A stretch of DNA of 64,000 bases from Gymnothorax reevesii (Eukaryota; Chordata; Actinopteri; Anguilliformes; Muraenidae). Of this stretch, positions 1 to 10,871 are shown piece after piece. The stretch's first letter is position 1. Every line of letters starts with the position of its first letter. The stretch spans positions 96,615,947 to 96,679,946 of the forward strand of contig CM056573.1 in assembly GCA_029721435.1 (NCBI GenBank). Reading direction: 5' to 3'. The position numbers and the translations under genes are program-made. The notes under the pieces are model-generated. The model did no database searches. It was not told the origin of the DNA and worked only from the letters and a program-made list of their open reading frames with translations.

Positions 1-571
1 ATTCAATAGTCTTTTTCAAAGGCGTTTTCTGACAGAATCTTTGTGCCATTCCGCGTGATCCATGAGGCCCCTGGTATTTTCCAGATTGGAGTGGCTATTC
101 CACCACTGTTGAGTAAATAGTGTCTCCTGTGTTATTCTCCCAACACTCCCCATAAATGTGTACAATATTTTGCGAGCAACCTGTTTTGGCGAAACTTTCG
201 TATACTGTTATTTTTCCCTACCCTGGTCAGTGACAGCACAGGAAAATGGTACCCCTTCGAATGGATGCAGAATTTGACAACTTTTCAAAATTCTAAGCAG
301 CCCTTTTACAATACTGTGATAAGAACAATGTCCTACGTGTGGTAAAAGACTAGTTTAGGTTTGCGATTTGGCTGCGCGCATGCTCTTTGCAGACTACAAA
401 CGGCAGAAGATGCACAAATCGCATTGAGGAATATTAAGTTGTTTCGCTTTCCTTGTGGTAAAAGGCAGCGAACAGCATAGATTTGGGCTATAAACAGGTA
501 GAATTTTTGGAAAGAACTCTGTATTCAACATTTATCAATATTGTATAAAATCAGTCCTTTTTCGGCTTACC
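1..571. other. No gene recognised
   Basis: Intronic by position (3' of the rgs6 exon at 6011). No exon, repeat terminus or long open frame was recognised. Confidence 0.5.
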
Positions 572-1574
572 TTGATGTTTGGGTACCCAGAGGTGTGTCA
601 GGGCATCCAGCAGATCAAAAACAACATAGGCCGCTGTGAACCACCCACAAACATCAGTTTCTCCCTGGCTGAGGAGCTCAACCATTTTTATTCCTGCTTT
701 GAAACATCAGGGATGGATAACAGAGCTATTCCCCACCCCCCTGCTCACACAGACTACTCACTCACTGTTTTGGAAGGAAGTGAGGAAGTGAGACACATTT
801 TTAAAATGAACACCAGGAAGGCAGAGGGGCCAGACGGGATTCCAGAAAGGGTTGTCAAAGACTGCGCCCATCAGTTTGCAGATGTCTTTGCGGACATCTT
901 TAACAGGTCTCTGTCCAAAGCCACTGTACCGACCTACTTCAAAACAGCCACCATCGTCCCAGTGCCTAAGCAAAGCAATATCAGCATCCTGAAAGACTAC
1001 AGACCAGTGGCGCTTACCCCCATCATTGCTAAGTGCTTTAAGGGGCTGGTAATGAAGCACATAAAATCTGTCCTTCCCCCCAACCTGGACCAGCATCAGT
1101 TTGCCTACAGGGCAAACAGGTCCACAGAGGATATGATCATCACAGCCCTCCACACAGGTCTAACGCATCTCGACAAGAAAGGGACAAGTGTGGGAATGCT
1201 TTTTACAGACTACAGCTCGGCGTTCAACACAAGTGTACCCAGCAGGCTGGTCACTAAACTCCCCAACCTGGGCTTCAGCAACACTCTATGTGCATGGCTG
1301 CGTGCTGAGCCCGTTGCTGTACTCCATCTACACATATGACTGCATCTCCATCCAACCCTCAAAGACAATCATAAAATTTGCGGACGACACAACTGTGGTG
1401 GGACAGATCACCAATGGCAATGAGGCAGCCTACAGAGATGAAGTTAACAGACCAGTATAATGGTGCACAGGAAACAATCTGACCCTGAATGTCAAGAAAA
1501 CCAAAGAAATAATAGTCGACTTCAGGAGGCACAAGGAAGACCCCTCCCCCTTAATCATCAAAGGCAAGGTAGTA
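572..1574 (+). pseudogene. L2 (Maui-type) LINE, 5' truncated, reverse transcriptase part
   Basis: Reverse-transcriptase remnant of an L2-clade non-LTR retrotransposon. The first frame (572-1339) has the expected order: LAEELNHFYSCFE, then KAEGPDGIPERVVKDC, the fingers motif DYRPVALTPIIAKCF, HQFAYRANRSTEDMI and LFTDYSSAFN. It then shifts frame near 1290, where about 40 codons including the SPQG region are missing, and continues as CVLSPLLYSIYTYD and the catalytic IIKFADDTTVVGQ in the second frame, closed by a stop at 1458. The endonuclease domain is absent, as in most 5'-truncated LINE copies. It is dead. The coding sequence is split after IIKGKV by the MITE at 1575-1931 and resumes at 1932. 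Confidence 0.85.
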
Positions 1575-1931
1575 CACAGTAAAAAATGGAGTGTCAATAT
1601 TCCAGAGTAAACCCATTTTCCTCTGGATAGAGTATTTATAGCACTATGCAGAGTGAAATCGTCTAAATGGAAGTGTCAAAAGTGAGAGTCAATTCCCACT
1701 TCCACACAAGGACGTTATCTACTCTGCAGGGTGATGATTCCCTATAGTGTCAAATATTTTTACACACCTCATTGTTAATTTTGACACAAAATAGAGTAAA
1801 ATTAACTATAAAAATCTTACACTGGCTGTAGAGTAAAATTTACACTGATTTTGAGTGGGACCAAATGTTATCTGACAGAGAGTTAAATTCAACTCTTAAA
1901 GAGTAAAATTGACACTATGATTTTTACTGTG
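1575..1931. mobile_element. 357-bp MITE with TA target duplication
   Basis: Begins CACAGTAAAAAATGGAGTGT and ends with the inverted match (right end, read inward, CACAGTAAAAATCATAGTGT). Both ends are flanked by TA (1573-1574 and 1932-1933), as for Tc1/mariner insertions. It interrupts the L2 coding sequence, whose two halves can be joined across it. Inside, variants of the motif GAGTAAAATTGACACT recur in both orientations (for example near 1795, 1830, 1880 and 1900). No coding capacity. Confidence 0.8.
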
Positions 1932-2415
1932 TAGGGGGGGATCTCCTGTTTTAAATTTCTGGTCACCTAGATCACTGAGGATCTTAAGTGGGTAACAAAT
2001 ACAACTGCCATTGTCAAAAATGCGGACCAGCGACTCTACTTTTTACGCACACTGAAGAATTACAACCTGTCTGCCAAGCTGCTCGAGGCCTTTTATCACT
2101 GCTCCATCAAGAGTGTTTTAACTTAATATATCACAGCATGGTATGCCAGCTGCTCAGTAAACAACTAGAAATCCCTGAAACGAGTCATAAGAACGGTTGA
2201 AAAAACCTTTGGACTCCCCCTGCCCTCACTGGATGTTATTTTCTGGACCCGCTGCCTCCGCCGAGCGAGCAGTATTCTGCAGGACGGAACACACCACTCA
2301 CACCACCTCTTCTCTCTGCTCCCATCCGACAGGCGTTATGAGGCCTTCAAAGCCCGTAACACAAGGCTGCAAAATAGTTTTTTTCCTAGGGCCATTACAT
2401 AGCTGAACAGACATA
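1932..2415 (+). pseudogene. L2 LINE, C-terminal part after the MITE
   Basis: Continues the element at 572-1574. Readable conserved pieces, in shifting frames with stops, are FKFLVT, ITEDLKWVTNT, RLYFLRTLKNYNLSAKLLEA, TFGLPLPSLDVIFWTRCLRR, and HHLFSLLPSDRRYEAFKARN. This is the typical C-terminal domain of L2-clade LINEs. The usual 3' microsatellite tail cannot be seen; similarity ends near 2415. Confidence 0.8.
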
Positions 2416-2454
2416 CCCAGCTTTGGCCAGAACAACTGCATTGTTCTAAACAGA

Positions 2455-2553
2455 ACAATGGGGGGCATGCAATACGGGACTAAAACAATACGGGGCATGA
2501 GCAATTTGGGACTAAAACAATACGGGGCATGAGCAATTTGGGACTAAGACAAT
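2455..2553. repeat. 32-bp tandem repeat, about 3 units
   Basis: The unit ACTAAAACAATACGGGGCAT followed by GAGCAATTTGGG starts at 2479 and 2511, and a third partial unit starts at 2543. A degenerate copy precedes it from 2455. Confidence 0.85.
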
Positions 2554-2735
2554 GTGGACTTAGGCCCGTGTGGGGCAGTAAGTCCTTGGCGTTGTTCTTT
2601 TATGCAGAAATGATAATCCAAAATCAAATCTGCTGCATTCACTACAGCAGTAATGATGCTGTTGTTTCGGTATGGCTTGACCTTTTAATTTACATGTGTA
2701 CCTAAGCTTTTATCCATGTTGAGAAGAGGTGAGAG

Positions 2736-3135
2736 TCATGTGTGCTTGCCGGTTGTTTTGAACAGAGCAAATTCTGTAGCTATTAGCTGACTTATGGCGT
2801 GGAACTAGGGGTGTAATGATTCTGAACCGTGGTTTTTTTTTAAGGCGTAGTACCACCACCTGTTGCAATGGGGCAAACATCCGAGCATTCTCTTTTCCTT
2901 TATGAAACCCGACGCAGTCTTGAACAAAAGTGCCAAACATCAAAGGGCATGAGAAATGCTTCCAGAAAAAAAAAAACTTGACTGAAATTAGTATTTTTTA
3001 GACACTTGAAATCTAGTGCAATCTGAAAATAAATCTCTTTATTTTTATTATATCATTATTGATCTCCTAAAAATACTACAATGAGAGATGAAATGCTGAG
3101 TTGGGATGTGGCGATGTTGAACGAGGATTTTTTTT
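2736..3135 (+). repeat. Inverted repeat, left arm
   Basis: Matches 3915-4566 in reverse orientation with many small differences. Shared landmarks are GGGGTGTAATGATTCTGAAC, AAGGCGTAGTA, GTGCCAAACATCAAAGGGCA and CTACAATGAGAGATG. Both arms also keep a poly-A/T run of variable length. Confidence 0.8.
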
Positions 3136-3254
3136 TAAAGTCTGCTGAGACCACTTACAGTCATGAGGTGTGTAGGCAGTCGTGAGTAATTTCGTGAAAC
3201 ATACACACCTGAAGCGGCTTAAACAATTTAAAATGCCTTATGGAAGAAGACTGA

Positions 3255-3729
3255 CACTCCGTTTACACGTGGCCGGCTATTTTCATAAACGAACATTTTA
3301 CTGTCTCCATTATCAAAAATAATATCATGCACACGTATCAGTTTTCAGAGAAGTTTTCGTTTACACGTACCCGTGTACATGCCGTCAAGAGCATATCAAA
3401 CCTGTGGGTGGCCGTGAAACGATAAGCTGAAGCCCACGTTAGCCATTCAGAATCCCTAAATTGCAACAACAGAAACGAAGCACGATCATCCATGATCACC
3501 ACAGCCAAATGAAAATGTAAACATTGGTCGCACTTTTGATGCAGGTGCCAGTTCTGGCGCATACTGTGACGTCAGCTGCTTATAACTCCGTTTTTCTCTG
3601 TTTACATGCAAACTTGCAACTGAAGAATCGTTTTCAGAGGCGAATTCTCCGTATGCGTGTAAACGAAGGGCACAAGCGCAGGGAAATGTCTCCGTTTGTC
3701 AAAATAACCGTGTATGTGTAAACGAGGCC
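3255..3729. mobile_element. 475-bp MITE, TIR with GTTTACAC, TGA duplication
   Basis: Left end CACTCCGTTTACACGTGGCC and right end read inward GGCCTCGTTTACACATACAC align over about 30 bp (CGTTTACAC, then CGG and ATTTT). Flanked by TGA on both sides (3252-3254, 3730-3732), a 3-bp duplication. It lies between the arms of the inverted repeat 2736/4566. No coding capacity. The same end design recurs at 26946-27556. Confidence 0.7.
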
Positions 3730-3914
3730 TGAGTTTAGATTTCGCTTATTGCCGGTGCTCTGCCCTTCCTTAAATCTGCTCCCTGGTACTTGGCCTAAAT
3801 AACAATCAAGAAATTTCAGTAGCCTTTTGCAATTAAGATGTGATGGTGAAAAGCAGACAAACCTAAATGGGCTACGGTGTTAGATTGAAAGAATGCCAAT
3901 AAATCAAATAATTA

Positions 3915-4566
3915 GAAAAAAAATCCTCTGAATTACATCTCTCATTGTAGCATTTTCAGAAATTATTCAAGATTAATTTAAAACAGATTTGTGAAAAGTT
4001 CGCCCTGGATTTTAAGCGTCTAAAAAATACACAAGGTGGAAAACATTCTGAAAAGTGGATGAAACGTGAATGTGAGATATGAATCATTACACTCGCACGA
4101 AATGGCGCGGCATTGGCAATCGTGTTCATGCAAATCTGTGCCGTTTGTGTTGTCTTAATAAAGAGCTCTTCTCATTCAACTTAAAAAGTAAACGAATCCA
4201 CCATTTGACTGATAATCAAGCAAAGTAAACGGGAACAGGGATACTTTTGTTAGAGTTGCCTGATTGGTTAATTGGAGACTAATCTGTTTTCATTTGCTTG
4301 GCTCCTTTCAGCACATGGCCGACAAATACTGATGCCAGTCAAGTTTTTTCCGGAAGCACTTCCCATGCCCTTTGATGTTTGGCACTTTCATTCAGGACAA
4401 CACGAGGGTTAATAAAGGAAAAAGGAAAGCTTGGATGCTTGCCCCATGATAGCAGGTGGTGTTACTACGCCTTAAAAAAAAACTGCGGTTCAGAATCATT
4501 ACACCCCTGCGTGGAACCTGCGTGTTATTGACATTAATTCAGATCTTCAAAGCTAACTGGCAAGCA
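3915..4566 (-). repeat. Inverted repeat, right arm
   Basis: Reverse-oriented partner of 2736-3135. It is longer because about 250 bp near 4040-4310 have no counterpart in the left arm. The pair could be one fold-back element or two opposite copies of one repeat family; the sequence alone does not decide. Confidence 0.75.
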
Positions 4567-6010
4567 AATTCAACTTTGCAGGCTATATATAGCAAGTACT
4601 TTTGTATCAAAATCACAACAAAAAAAAAAGATTATTGCAAGAAATTTGTGCTGAAACAGCTGAAATGAAAACCATGTTAACCTAGTTTTCAGACGTTTTA
4701 AGTGACCCAATTATCATGGTAGTTGAGAAAAAGTGGGCTGTAAATGGGGAATATTAGCTTGTTGTATGCAAATTTTTGTTTTTACAGCAGACGTTTTTCA
4801 ATTATTGGACTAATTCTCCATTTTTTTGAGCTGTGAGTGTGGTACATCCAAATCTTTCCATTTCTGTTTCAATACACAAACCTGGAGTTGAGAGATTGCT
4901 CTCTTCTCGCTGACTGCAGGTTTGCTAACGGTCTCCAAGTTTTCTTCTGCCACACACAATGTCCAGTGCTCATGCGCTAACCAAATCTAGCTTTTTCATG
5001 CCCTTAAACCAAAAGGGTGTATTCACAACTGTGGAAAATGCTTACGAAAGGATTCATTTGACATCTGCACCGAATCATGAACAGCTGAGGTTCTTGTGCA
5101 CCCTGCTCTACCAGCGATTGAGGCAACTCTTTGTTTACAATTTGCATTCCACCAATAATTTTTCAGATCATTAAAACTTTATTGAAGACAGTGAGGAATG
5201 TGCACTTGGACCTAACTACCACCAGATGGGGCTGTTCAATCACAGCATCAGATAGATGAGGATTAATGAAGCATCAGCAATTTTAGCTTTGTGGTACTTC
5301 CAAACCAGCAGCTTCAGCTTGAAGAGCCGCTAGGTTGACAGGAAAACACAAAAGTGCTTTCAAATGTTGAGTTCGAACCAAGAAGTGTGATCTACATAAG
5401 ACCCCCAGACTGGTGAGAAAATTTTAAACACCTTCTTGCTTGTTATAAATTAATAGTATAGTATTTCCACTGTGATGATTATGGTTTTTCGAACTGTACA
5501 CAGTAACTCTGTATGCAATACATACCTTATGAAATAATGTAATGCTAGGCGATAATAGGCCGGATAGACGTGCAACACACAATAACAGCCCTCGAAGCAA
5601 AGACTGCCTCACAAAAGATTTTAAGTGCCAACCTTATGCATATTGACAGAAGTGCTTACACAGCAGCAGAGGTAGAAATCCCATGTTTGTAAAGTTAAAG
5701 CCCTATCTAGTATCTTCATCCTAATATGGTTCCAATCTGTAATAAGCGAATTAGTATTTTAGTATTTCAGCCAGGAGGCATGACTAATTAGTAAAATTGG
5801 CAGGCTGAATTCGCAGGTGAAGAAAACATGGCAAGGCATTTACTTTCTGATCGCAAAAGTTTCCACTTCAGCACACCTGTTTGGGGTAAAAGGGATTCTA
5901 ACCAAAGAGTAAGCTGACTGCCTGTCAGTCAGCCCGGTGTTATTCCTCTCTCTTTTCCAATGGTGAGGCTTCTGTTTACATTGTTGCCAGAGAGACTATA
6001 CTTACTTAAC
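4567..6010. other. Intron without recognised features
   Basis: Part of the rgs6 intron downstream (on the minus strand) of the 6011-6082 exon. No exon, repeat terminus or conserved frame was recognised; open frames here are short and unrelated to known proteins. Confidence 0.5.
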
Positions 6011-6082
6011 CTGTGCCTCTGCCTGCATGAAGATGAACTCCCACTTCCTGGCAAAGGCCCGCTGCAGCCGGGCTAGGTTTTC
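6011..6082 (-). CDS. rgs6: rgs6 exon, DHEX linker
   Basis: Exon of 72 nt (24 codons, phase 0 on both sides) on the minus strand, encoding [20 protein letters not shown] and AEAQ. Acceptor GCCTGCAG/GAA, donor GCACAG/GTTAAGT. It continues the DEP helical extension of an R7 RGS protein; EN at the start is the RGS6 form (ES in RGS7). The next exon, expected to start with VK and a basic linker, was looked for in 1-6010 and not found, so that intron runs out of the left edge. A dense GT/GA microsatellite lies only about 30 bp upstream of its acceptor, inside the 570-bp intron to the previous exon. Confidence 0.93.
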
Positions 6083-6113
6083 CTGCAGGCCCGAATGAGA
6101 GAGTCATGATGAA

Positions 6114-6296
6114 AGTGTGTGTGTGTCTGTGTGCGTGTGCGTGCATGTGTGTGTTTGTGTGTACATACATGCATGTGCGTGTGCATGTGTGTGTGTGTCA
6201 GTGTGTGTTTGGTAGTGTGTGAGAGAGAGAGAGAAAGAAAGGCAGAGGATGACTGTGTTTTTTATGCATGCATGCATGTGTGTGTGTGTGTGTGTA
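6114..6296. repeat. (GT)n/(GA)n/(TGCA) microsatellite
   Basis: Long GT-rich simple sequence with an inner GA run (about 6220-6240) and a TGCATGCATGCATG stretch. It lies in the 570-bp rgs6 intron, roughly 30-210 bp upstream of the 6082 acceptor in transcript sense. Confidence 0.95.
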
Positions 6297-6337
6297 GGGG
6301 GGGATCTTGGCATTTGCTTTTGAAGTGCTTTTAGTAG

Positions 6338-6420
6338 CAGCAGTGTGGGGAAGTGGTTACAGCGCAGAACCTCCACAGCACTGTACCCTCGAGCAGGTTA
6401 CTGTAATTAAACTGAGAAGA
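6338..6420 (+). repeat. tRNA-derived SINE fragment
   Basis: AGCAGTGTGGGGAAGTGGTT resembles the head of a common fish SINE, and CACTGTACCCTCGAGCAGGT resembles its body. The segment between (with the B box) is deleted. Confidence 0.45.
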
Positions 6421-6652
6421 ACGCTTACAATTCAAAGTCATCACCCGGTAAGGGCATAAATAATGCATACATCTAACCAACATTCGTGTGACGTCAATCT
6501 CCTGCAACCAAGCACTGTGAAAGGATGAAATGTGATTGTACAGAAATTATTCAAGCAAGTCGCTTGAGGGTATAGCCGCAATTTCAGATCTCAGATTTTG
6601 GAAAGCAGGGTCATCTTCTCAAGGGTAGCAAGTACGTTGCCAAGACACTCAC

Positions 6653-6717
6653 TGCCTCGTAATCCGCTAGTTCCAACCGGGCCTTGTTCTGCATGGTCCG
6701 TTTGCACAGGTAAATGG
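6653..6717 (-). CDS. rgs6: rgs6 exon, DEP helical extension
   Basis: Exon of 65 nt on the minus strand encoding (A)[21 protein letters not shown]. Acceptor CCTGTAG/CC, donor GAGGCA/GTGAGT. It starts in phase 1 (G from the previous exon plus CC gives Ala) and ends in phase 0. The stretch [20 protein letters not shown] is nearly invariant in R7-family RGS proteins and forms the helical DEP extension that packs against the GGL/Gbeta5 module. The isoleucine of AIYLC again fits RGS6 (RGS7 has AVYLC). Intact, no substitutions that would disable it are visible. Confidence 0.93.
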
Positions 6718-6924
6718 CTACAGGATAGTGAAAGCGAGAGAGTAGCAAGGAAATGCAAGGGGGAGAGAAGGGTTTGACTCAGGTAGGTTGCGAATCTTAC
6801 CTTGGCACATCTGAAAGATGACCCCTCTTGAGGCAGATTGTTAGGAGGGAGGACAAAGGCAATAATCAACTGGCCACTGAAGGAAGGAATAGGCTGTGGC
6901 CAATGGGGCCAGTGCTGTTCTTAC

Positions 6925-6976
6925 CATAATCTGTGTTCTCTGGCTCCCAGCAGTTAGAAGGCCAAAAGTATGGAGC
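6925..6976 (-). CDS. rgs6: rgs6 exon, end of DEP domain
   Basis: Exon of 52 nt on the minus strand encoding [17 protein letters not shown] plus the first base of the next codon. Acceptor TCTCATCCAG/GCT is preceded by a pyrimidine-rich tract; donor TTATG/GTAAGA. The incoming intron is phase 0, matching the donor at 61160, and the outgoing one is phase 1. The first residue A (APYFW) matches RGS6; RGS7 has T at this place as I recall. It is the exon that receives the 54-kb intron, so correct splicing of this message depends on it. It lies 207 bp before the next exon at 6653-6717. Confidence 0.93.
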
Positions 6977-7429
6977 CTGGATGAGAAAGAGAAGAAAATA
7001 TATAAAGATCTAAGAAATAGAAACAGAAATTGTGTGCGGCTGTGTTCCTGCACAGGATTGAGTAACGCTGTCTGTACTTACGTTATTATTAAATTGGTCT
7101 CTCTCCCTGCCCTTGCTAGCTACTTTTGGCAAACCAAACTGTCATCTAGTCAAACATCATTCCTCTTTTCTCCATCAGATTTACCTTTTTCTCTCTCAAA
7201 ATGGCCGCATTGACTCATAAACACTAGCCTGTCTTCAGGGCTGACAAGTCTGCAGTCGTATTTGCAGTCAATGAACTCTGGGTCACTCCACGTAAAAAAT
7301 CCCTAAATTCAGAATTAAGTTCCTGCCTGATCCTCTCAGAATCAAATTCATATTTCAAAAATTAGTTTGATCAATTTCATTTGTCGAAACTATTATTAAA
7401 AAATGTGAGTCATGTTATTTCTTCATTCC

Positions 7430-7930
7430 ACAGCCAAAAACTTAATTTGCGACTGTCAAAATATGCCTAAATTAGAAAATCATTTTGACACGGGAGGAAA
7501 CATGGCTGGAAGGTATCAAAATGTAGCCAATCATGAGACATATCATCAGCTATAACTTGTTTTGATCAACCACCTATCCCACGTCATGATATGACCCTTG
7601 AAAGTTAACCCAAGATGCACTTCTTAAAATTTTCACCAGTGAATTTTCACTATTACTCCTTGTCACAAATACTAATATGGTGCAGTTTTGGTTTTAAAAC
7701 TATAATATATCCCATTATATTGGTGCTCAGAGTTTGTTGCAAAAAAAGAAAATCTTTAGATTTTGGGTTTAGATTGCGACAAATAAAATTAATGGAAAAC
7801 TGACTGAAATTTCAACCCACCCCTCAGTAGTTTGAGGGCCTTAAACTCAGAAAATATTCATAGTATGAAGGTGAAATTTTGTCAAGCTCCATTAAATACA
7901 CTAGTTATTATACAACAAAAAAAAAATCTG
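7430..7930 (+). repeat. Unnamed interspersed repeat, copy A
   Basis: Diverged partner of 18700-19520. Shared pieces in the same order are ATTTTGACACGGGAGGAA, GGTATCAAAATGTAG, TTGATCAACCACCTATC, an AATATATCCCATTATATTGG-like stretch, GTTTGTTGCAAAA, and the AAACTCAGAAAATATTCA to GAAATTTTGTCAA end. No coding frame; clade unknown. Confidence 0.65.
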
Positions 7931-9844
7931 CTGATTCTGACGGGGTCAGGTAGGAGACACTCACTGATTTTTCTTGGAATGACCCCTCTACTTCGCAAAG
8001 ACAGCTTCTCTTTGGTCCATGCTACTCCTCTTCAAACCTGGAGCAAGAGTTAAGCTAGCCTCTACCTCTGACTTTTCACTGTGAATTGGTGGATGTGAAG
8101 CACCTTTCTTAATATCCGCTCCTTCAGGTTTCATCTGACAATTAAGTTAGAGTTTCAGAAAAGGCTCTTAAAAGGTGTCTGCCAGTGTTTAATCTTTGAT
8201 CCTATCCTTTTCCCTCCCTGTAGTCTCTTGGATCGGTTGTCTCTTTTTAGAATCTTTTTCTTTATCACTGCTGCCCTAGCAACTTGACCTTTTTTGCCGT
8301 TCCCCTGTCAAAGAAACTTCACTCATATCCTAGCCTGACGACTCTCCGAACATAAACTTGTACCTCCCAGTCAAGTCCCCAGCCTTGACTGTATGACTTT
8401 TCACACGTTGGTTACATTTTTGCGTGTGGTATTTTTTAGGGTGGGCCCGCCTCACTATACTTCAAATATTATCGAGTTGAGCATGCCAGTTCTGTTGTTG
8501 AAGTGGTTTGCGTTCCTCTTTGTTCGCACAGCCGCATGTATTTTGAAGAGATTGACAAACTTACAGAAGCCAGGGCTTCCAAATTGGTTTTCTCAGAGAC
8601 AGACAGTGTGAGAATACCCATTCCCCTATATGCTTCCCAAGACATTTTTGACTTGTGGGGTTCCATGTCTCAACATTTTGAACACTTGAAAAGAAGGACA
8701 CTCGGAATATGCTGCATGGTTAAACTTCAGCGTTTCTCCTATCATTGTTTTGAAGGGGCACCCCGCCCCTCCCCCTCCCCCAACGGAAACCCCGCCAGCA
8801 AAATTTTTTTCAGCAGGTCAGTTGGTACTGTAATGTACATCAGTCAATCACAGCTTGGCTGCGGTACCATTGAACATGCCATCAGCCAATCACAGCTTGG
8901 TAGTACTGGTGCATAAATGAGAATGGCGATGCTTTATTCCTTGTCACAGTCAGCTGCGTTGTGTAAGCGGCAAATTTGAAAATGCTAGTCTTACAATAAC
9001 GATTAAAGTGCTCCACGACACAATAAATTACAAATAAACCAGCTGGTCTGCTGCAGATGTTCAATAGTCTATTAGAGAGGCCTTTGGTTCGGCGACTATT
9101 ACTGCAGATCGGAGAGCAAATTTCGTGATATCAGAAAGTGAAGATAATGTTCGACATTATTAGCCCAAAAAACACAGTCTGCTTCATTACCATAGACTGT
9201 TTGTGACAGGCTTCTCTTTGAGGCATTGAGCTGATAAGCACTTTCTTGTCACAGGAGTACATTGTTCATTATTGGGGAGGTGTCACCAGTTAGTCTCTGA
9301 CCCAGTATTTTGCACATCTGCTGCAATTGACAAAATACTATTCAACTGACCGCTGGTTAATTATCAGGTCCCCCAAAGAAAATACACTATAAATCTAACA
9401 ACCTCAGCTTTTCTCATCTTTAACTTTACCTCGTTTTCCTCGCTCGCCCCAATCCCCTAACTTCTGACCGCGCACCACAGGAGCTCCTAATTTTAGAATA
9501 CACACCACTAAAAGACCAGCTGAGAGTCAGTTCGCAGGCTAACGCTTGGTTTGCCCCATATACACTAAACCACATGGGCATTTTGACATTTAAATAATAT
9601 GAGTGCTCCTGCAGTTGATAAAGGAATTTATTTTAAATTTCTTTCCCTTGCGTGGGTGTGTGAATTCTTTGATGTCGGAGGAGTTTGAGCAGTGGGCGCA
9701 AAGCTCGCTGTGGTGAAAACTTATGGGTTGAGTTGGCAGCCTGAAAGAGAGGGGCAGCATCCGAATGTTAGAATGGACTAGCCAATCTCTGAGATTATGC
9801 GCATGTCTGAAGGAAATTCAAGGGGGTTGAACAGAAATCTCCTT
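7931..9844. other. Intron, mostly unrecognised; 41-bp CCAAT-type duplication
   Basis: At about 8840-8915 the segment ATCAGTCAATCACAGCTTGG recurs 41 bp later as ATCAGCCAATCACAGCTTGG. A plus-strand open frame at 8503-8916 runs into this repeat and a C-rich run; its first half (RMYFEEIDKLTEARASKLVF) is unidentified. Nothing else was recognised. Confidence 0.45.
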
Positions 9845-10030
9845 AAGAAATGGGTTGCAGGGCTTCCGGTTTGGAACATGAAGCGATAAGACGTGACGTG
9901 CTAAAGAGCAGCTCCGGCCAATTTCATTTCTATTACCTTCTAAACTCCATATTATCTTACTTTTGTAACGTTCAAAGTTCGGGTTGACTATACTTTCATC
10001 TTATTCTCACTGAATAGCCAATGTAACATT

Positions 10031-10871
10031 ATGCCTGGCACCGGGAAATCCCAAGACGAGAAAAAGTCAACTCTCAGTACTAAAGTGGCTAACATGGCGG
10101 CTGCTGCAGCTAACAACGACCTCGCTCAATTATTAGCAGGTGAAATGGAAAAGCAGCGCGAGCATCTCAGAAAAGATATGGCTTTACTCATTCAGTCGTC
10201 TCTAGCGCCTATTCAGTCATCCATCGCTACTTTTAACGAGTTGGTAGACACACTTTTAAGCCCTTTGCAAGCCCTTTGGAGCCCTTTGCAAAGCGGAGAA
10301 AGCCATAGCTGACCTCCAAGCTCTGAATGCTACCTTGGCAGATCGCATCGATGATCTGGAAAACCATTCCAGGAGAGCAAACCTCCGCATAATAAATGTG
10401 CCTGAAGATAGCGAAAGTAAGGGAGAGATGTTAACATTTGTCTCCAAACTACTGGACGAGACGATGGGGAACCGGGTGTTTACAACGCCGCCTGAATTGG
10501 ATCGAGCTCTAACGCAGAAACCGAAAGCAGGTCAACCTCCAAGACCCATCATCGTCGCTTTCCACAGGTATCAGGACCAAGAGCGAGCTCTACGCTGGGC
10601 CAGACAAAACGACACACTTTACAAGGGGAAGGCGCTGAGGTCCTACCCTGACCTTAGTGCTAGTCTTTCCAGGAAACAAGCCGCATTCAAGACTGCCAAG
10701 GCAGCTCTGTACCAAAAGGGCATACCTTTTAGGCTACTCTACCCAGCGAGGTTGCGGGTGACTCATGGCAATGAGACACTTGTGTTCAATACACCAGCGG
10801 AGGCAGAGGCGTTTGTCGCTAAGAAGGTGGAGGCGAGCGCCGACGTTTCTGGCACCGAACATGAAGATTAA
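10031..10871 (+). pseudogene. L1 ORF1 protein, one frameshift
   Basis: L1 ORF1p is the RNA-binding chaperone that packages L1 RNA. The start at 10031 gives MPGTGKSQDEKKSTLSTKVA, an N-terminal region of about 90 residues. The frame then shifts near 10260-10310 and continues as AEKAIADLQALNATLADRID (heptad-like coiled coil), ENHSRRANLRIINVPEDSES (the RRM core signature of the Transposase_22 family) and a C-terminal domain with RYQDQERALRWARQNDTLYK and GIPFRLLYPARLRVTH. The shift lies exactly in three 10-11-bp repeats of AGCCCTTTGCA, suggesting slippage. Otherwise the length is normal for fish L1 ORF1. Confidence 0.88.

Noticed and set aside
758..1153. 131-codon minus-strand frame
   Set aside because: Shadow of the L2 reverse transcriptase on the plus strand.
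6104..6376. Overlapping open frames on both strands rich in Cys/Val or His/Thr
   Set aside because: They are translations of the GT/CA microsatellite, not genes.
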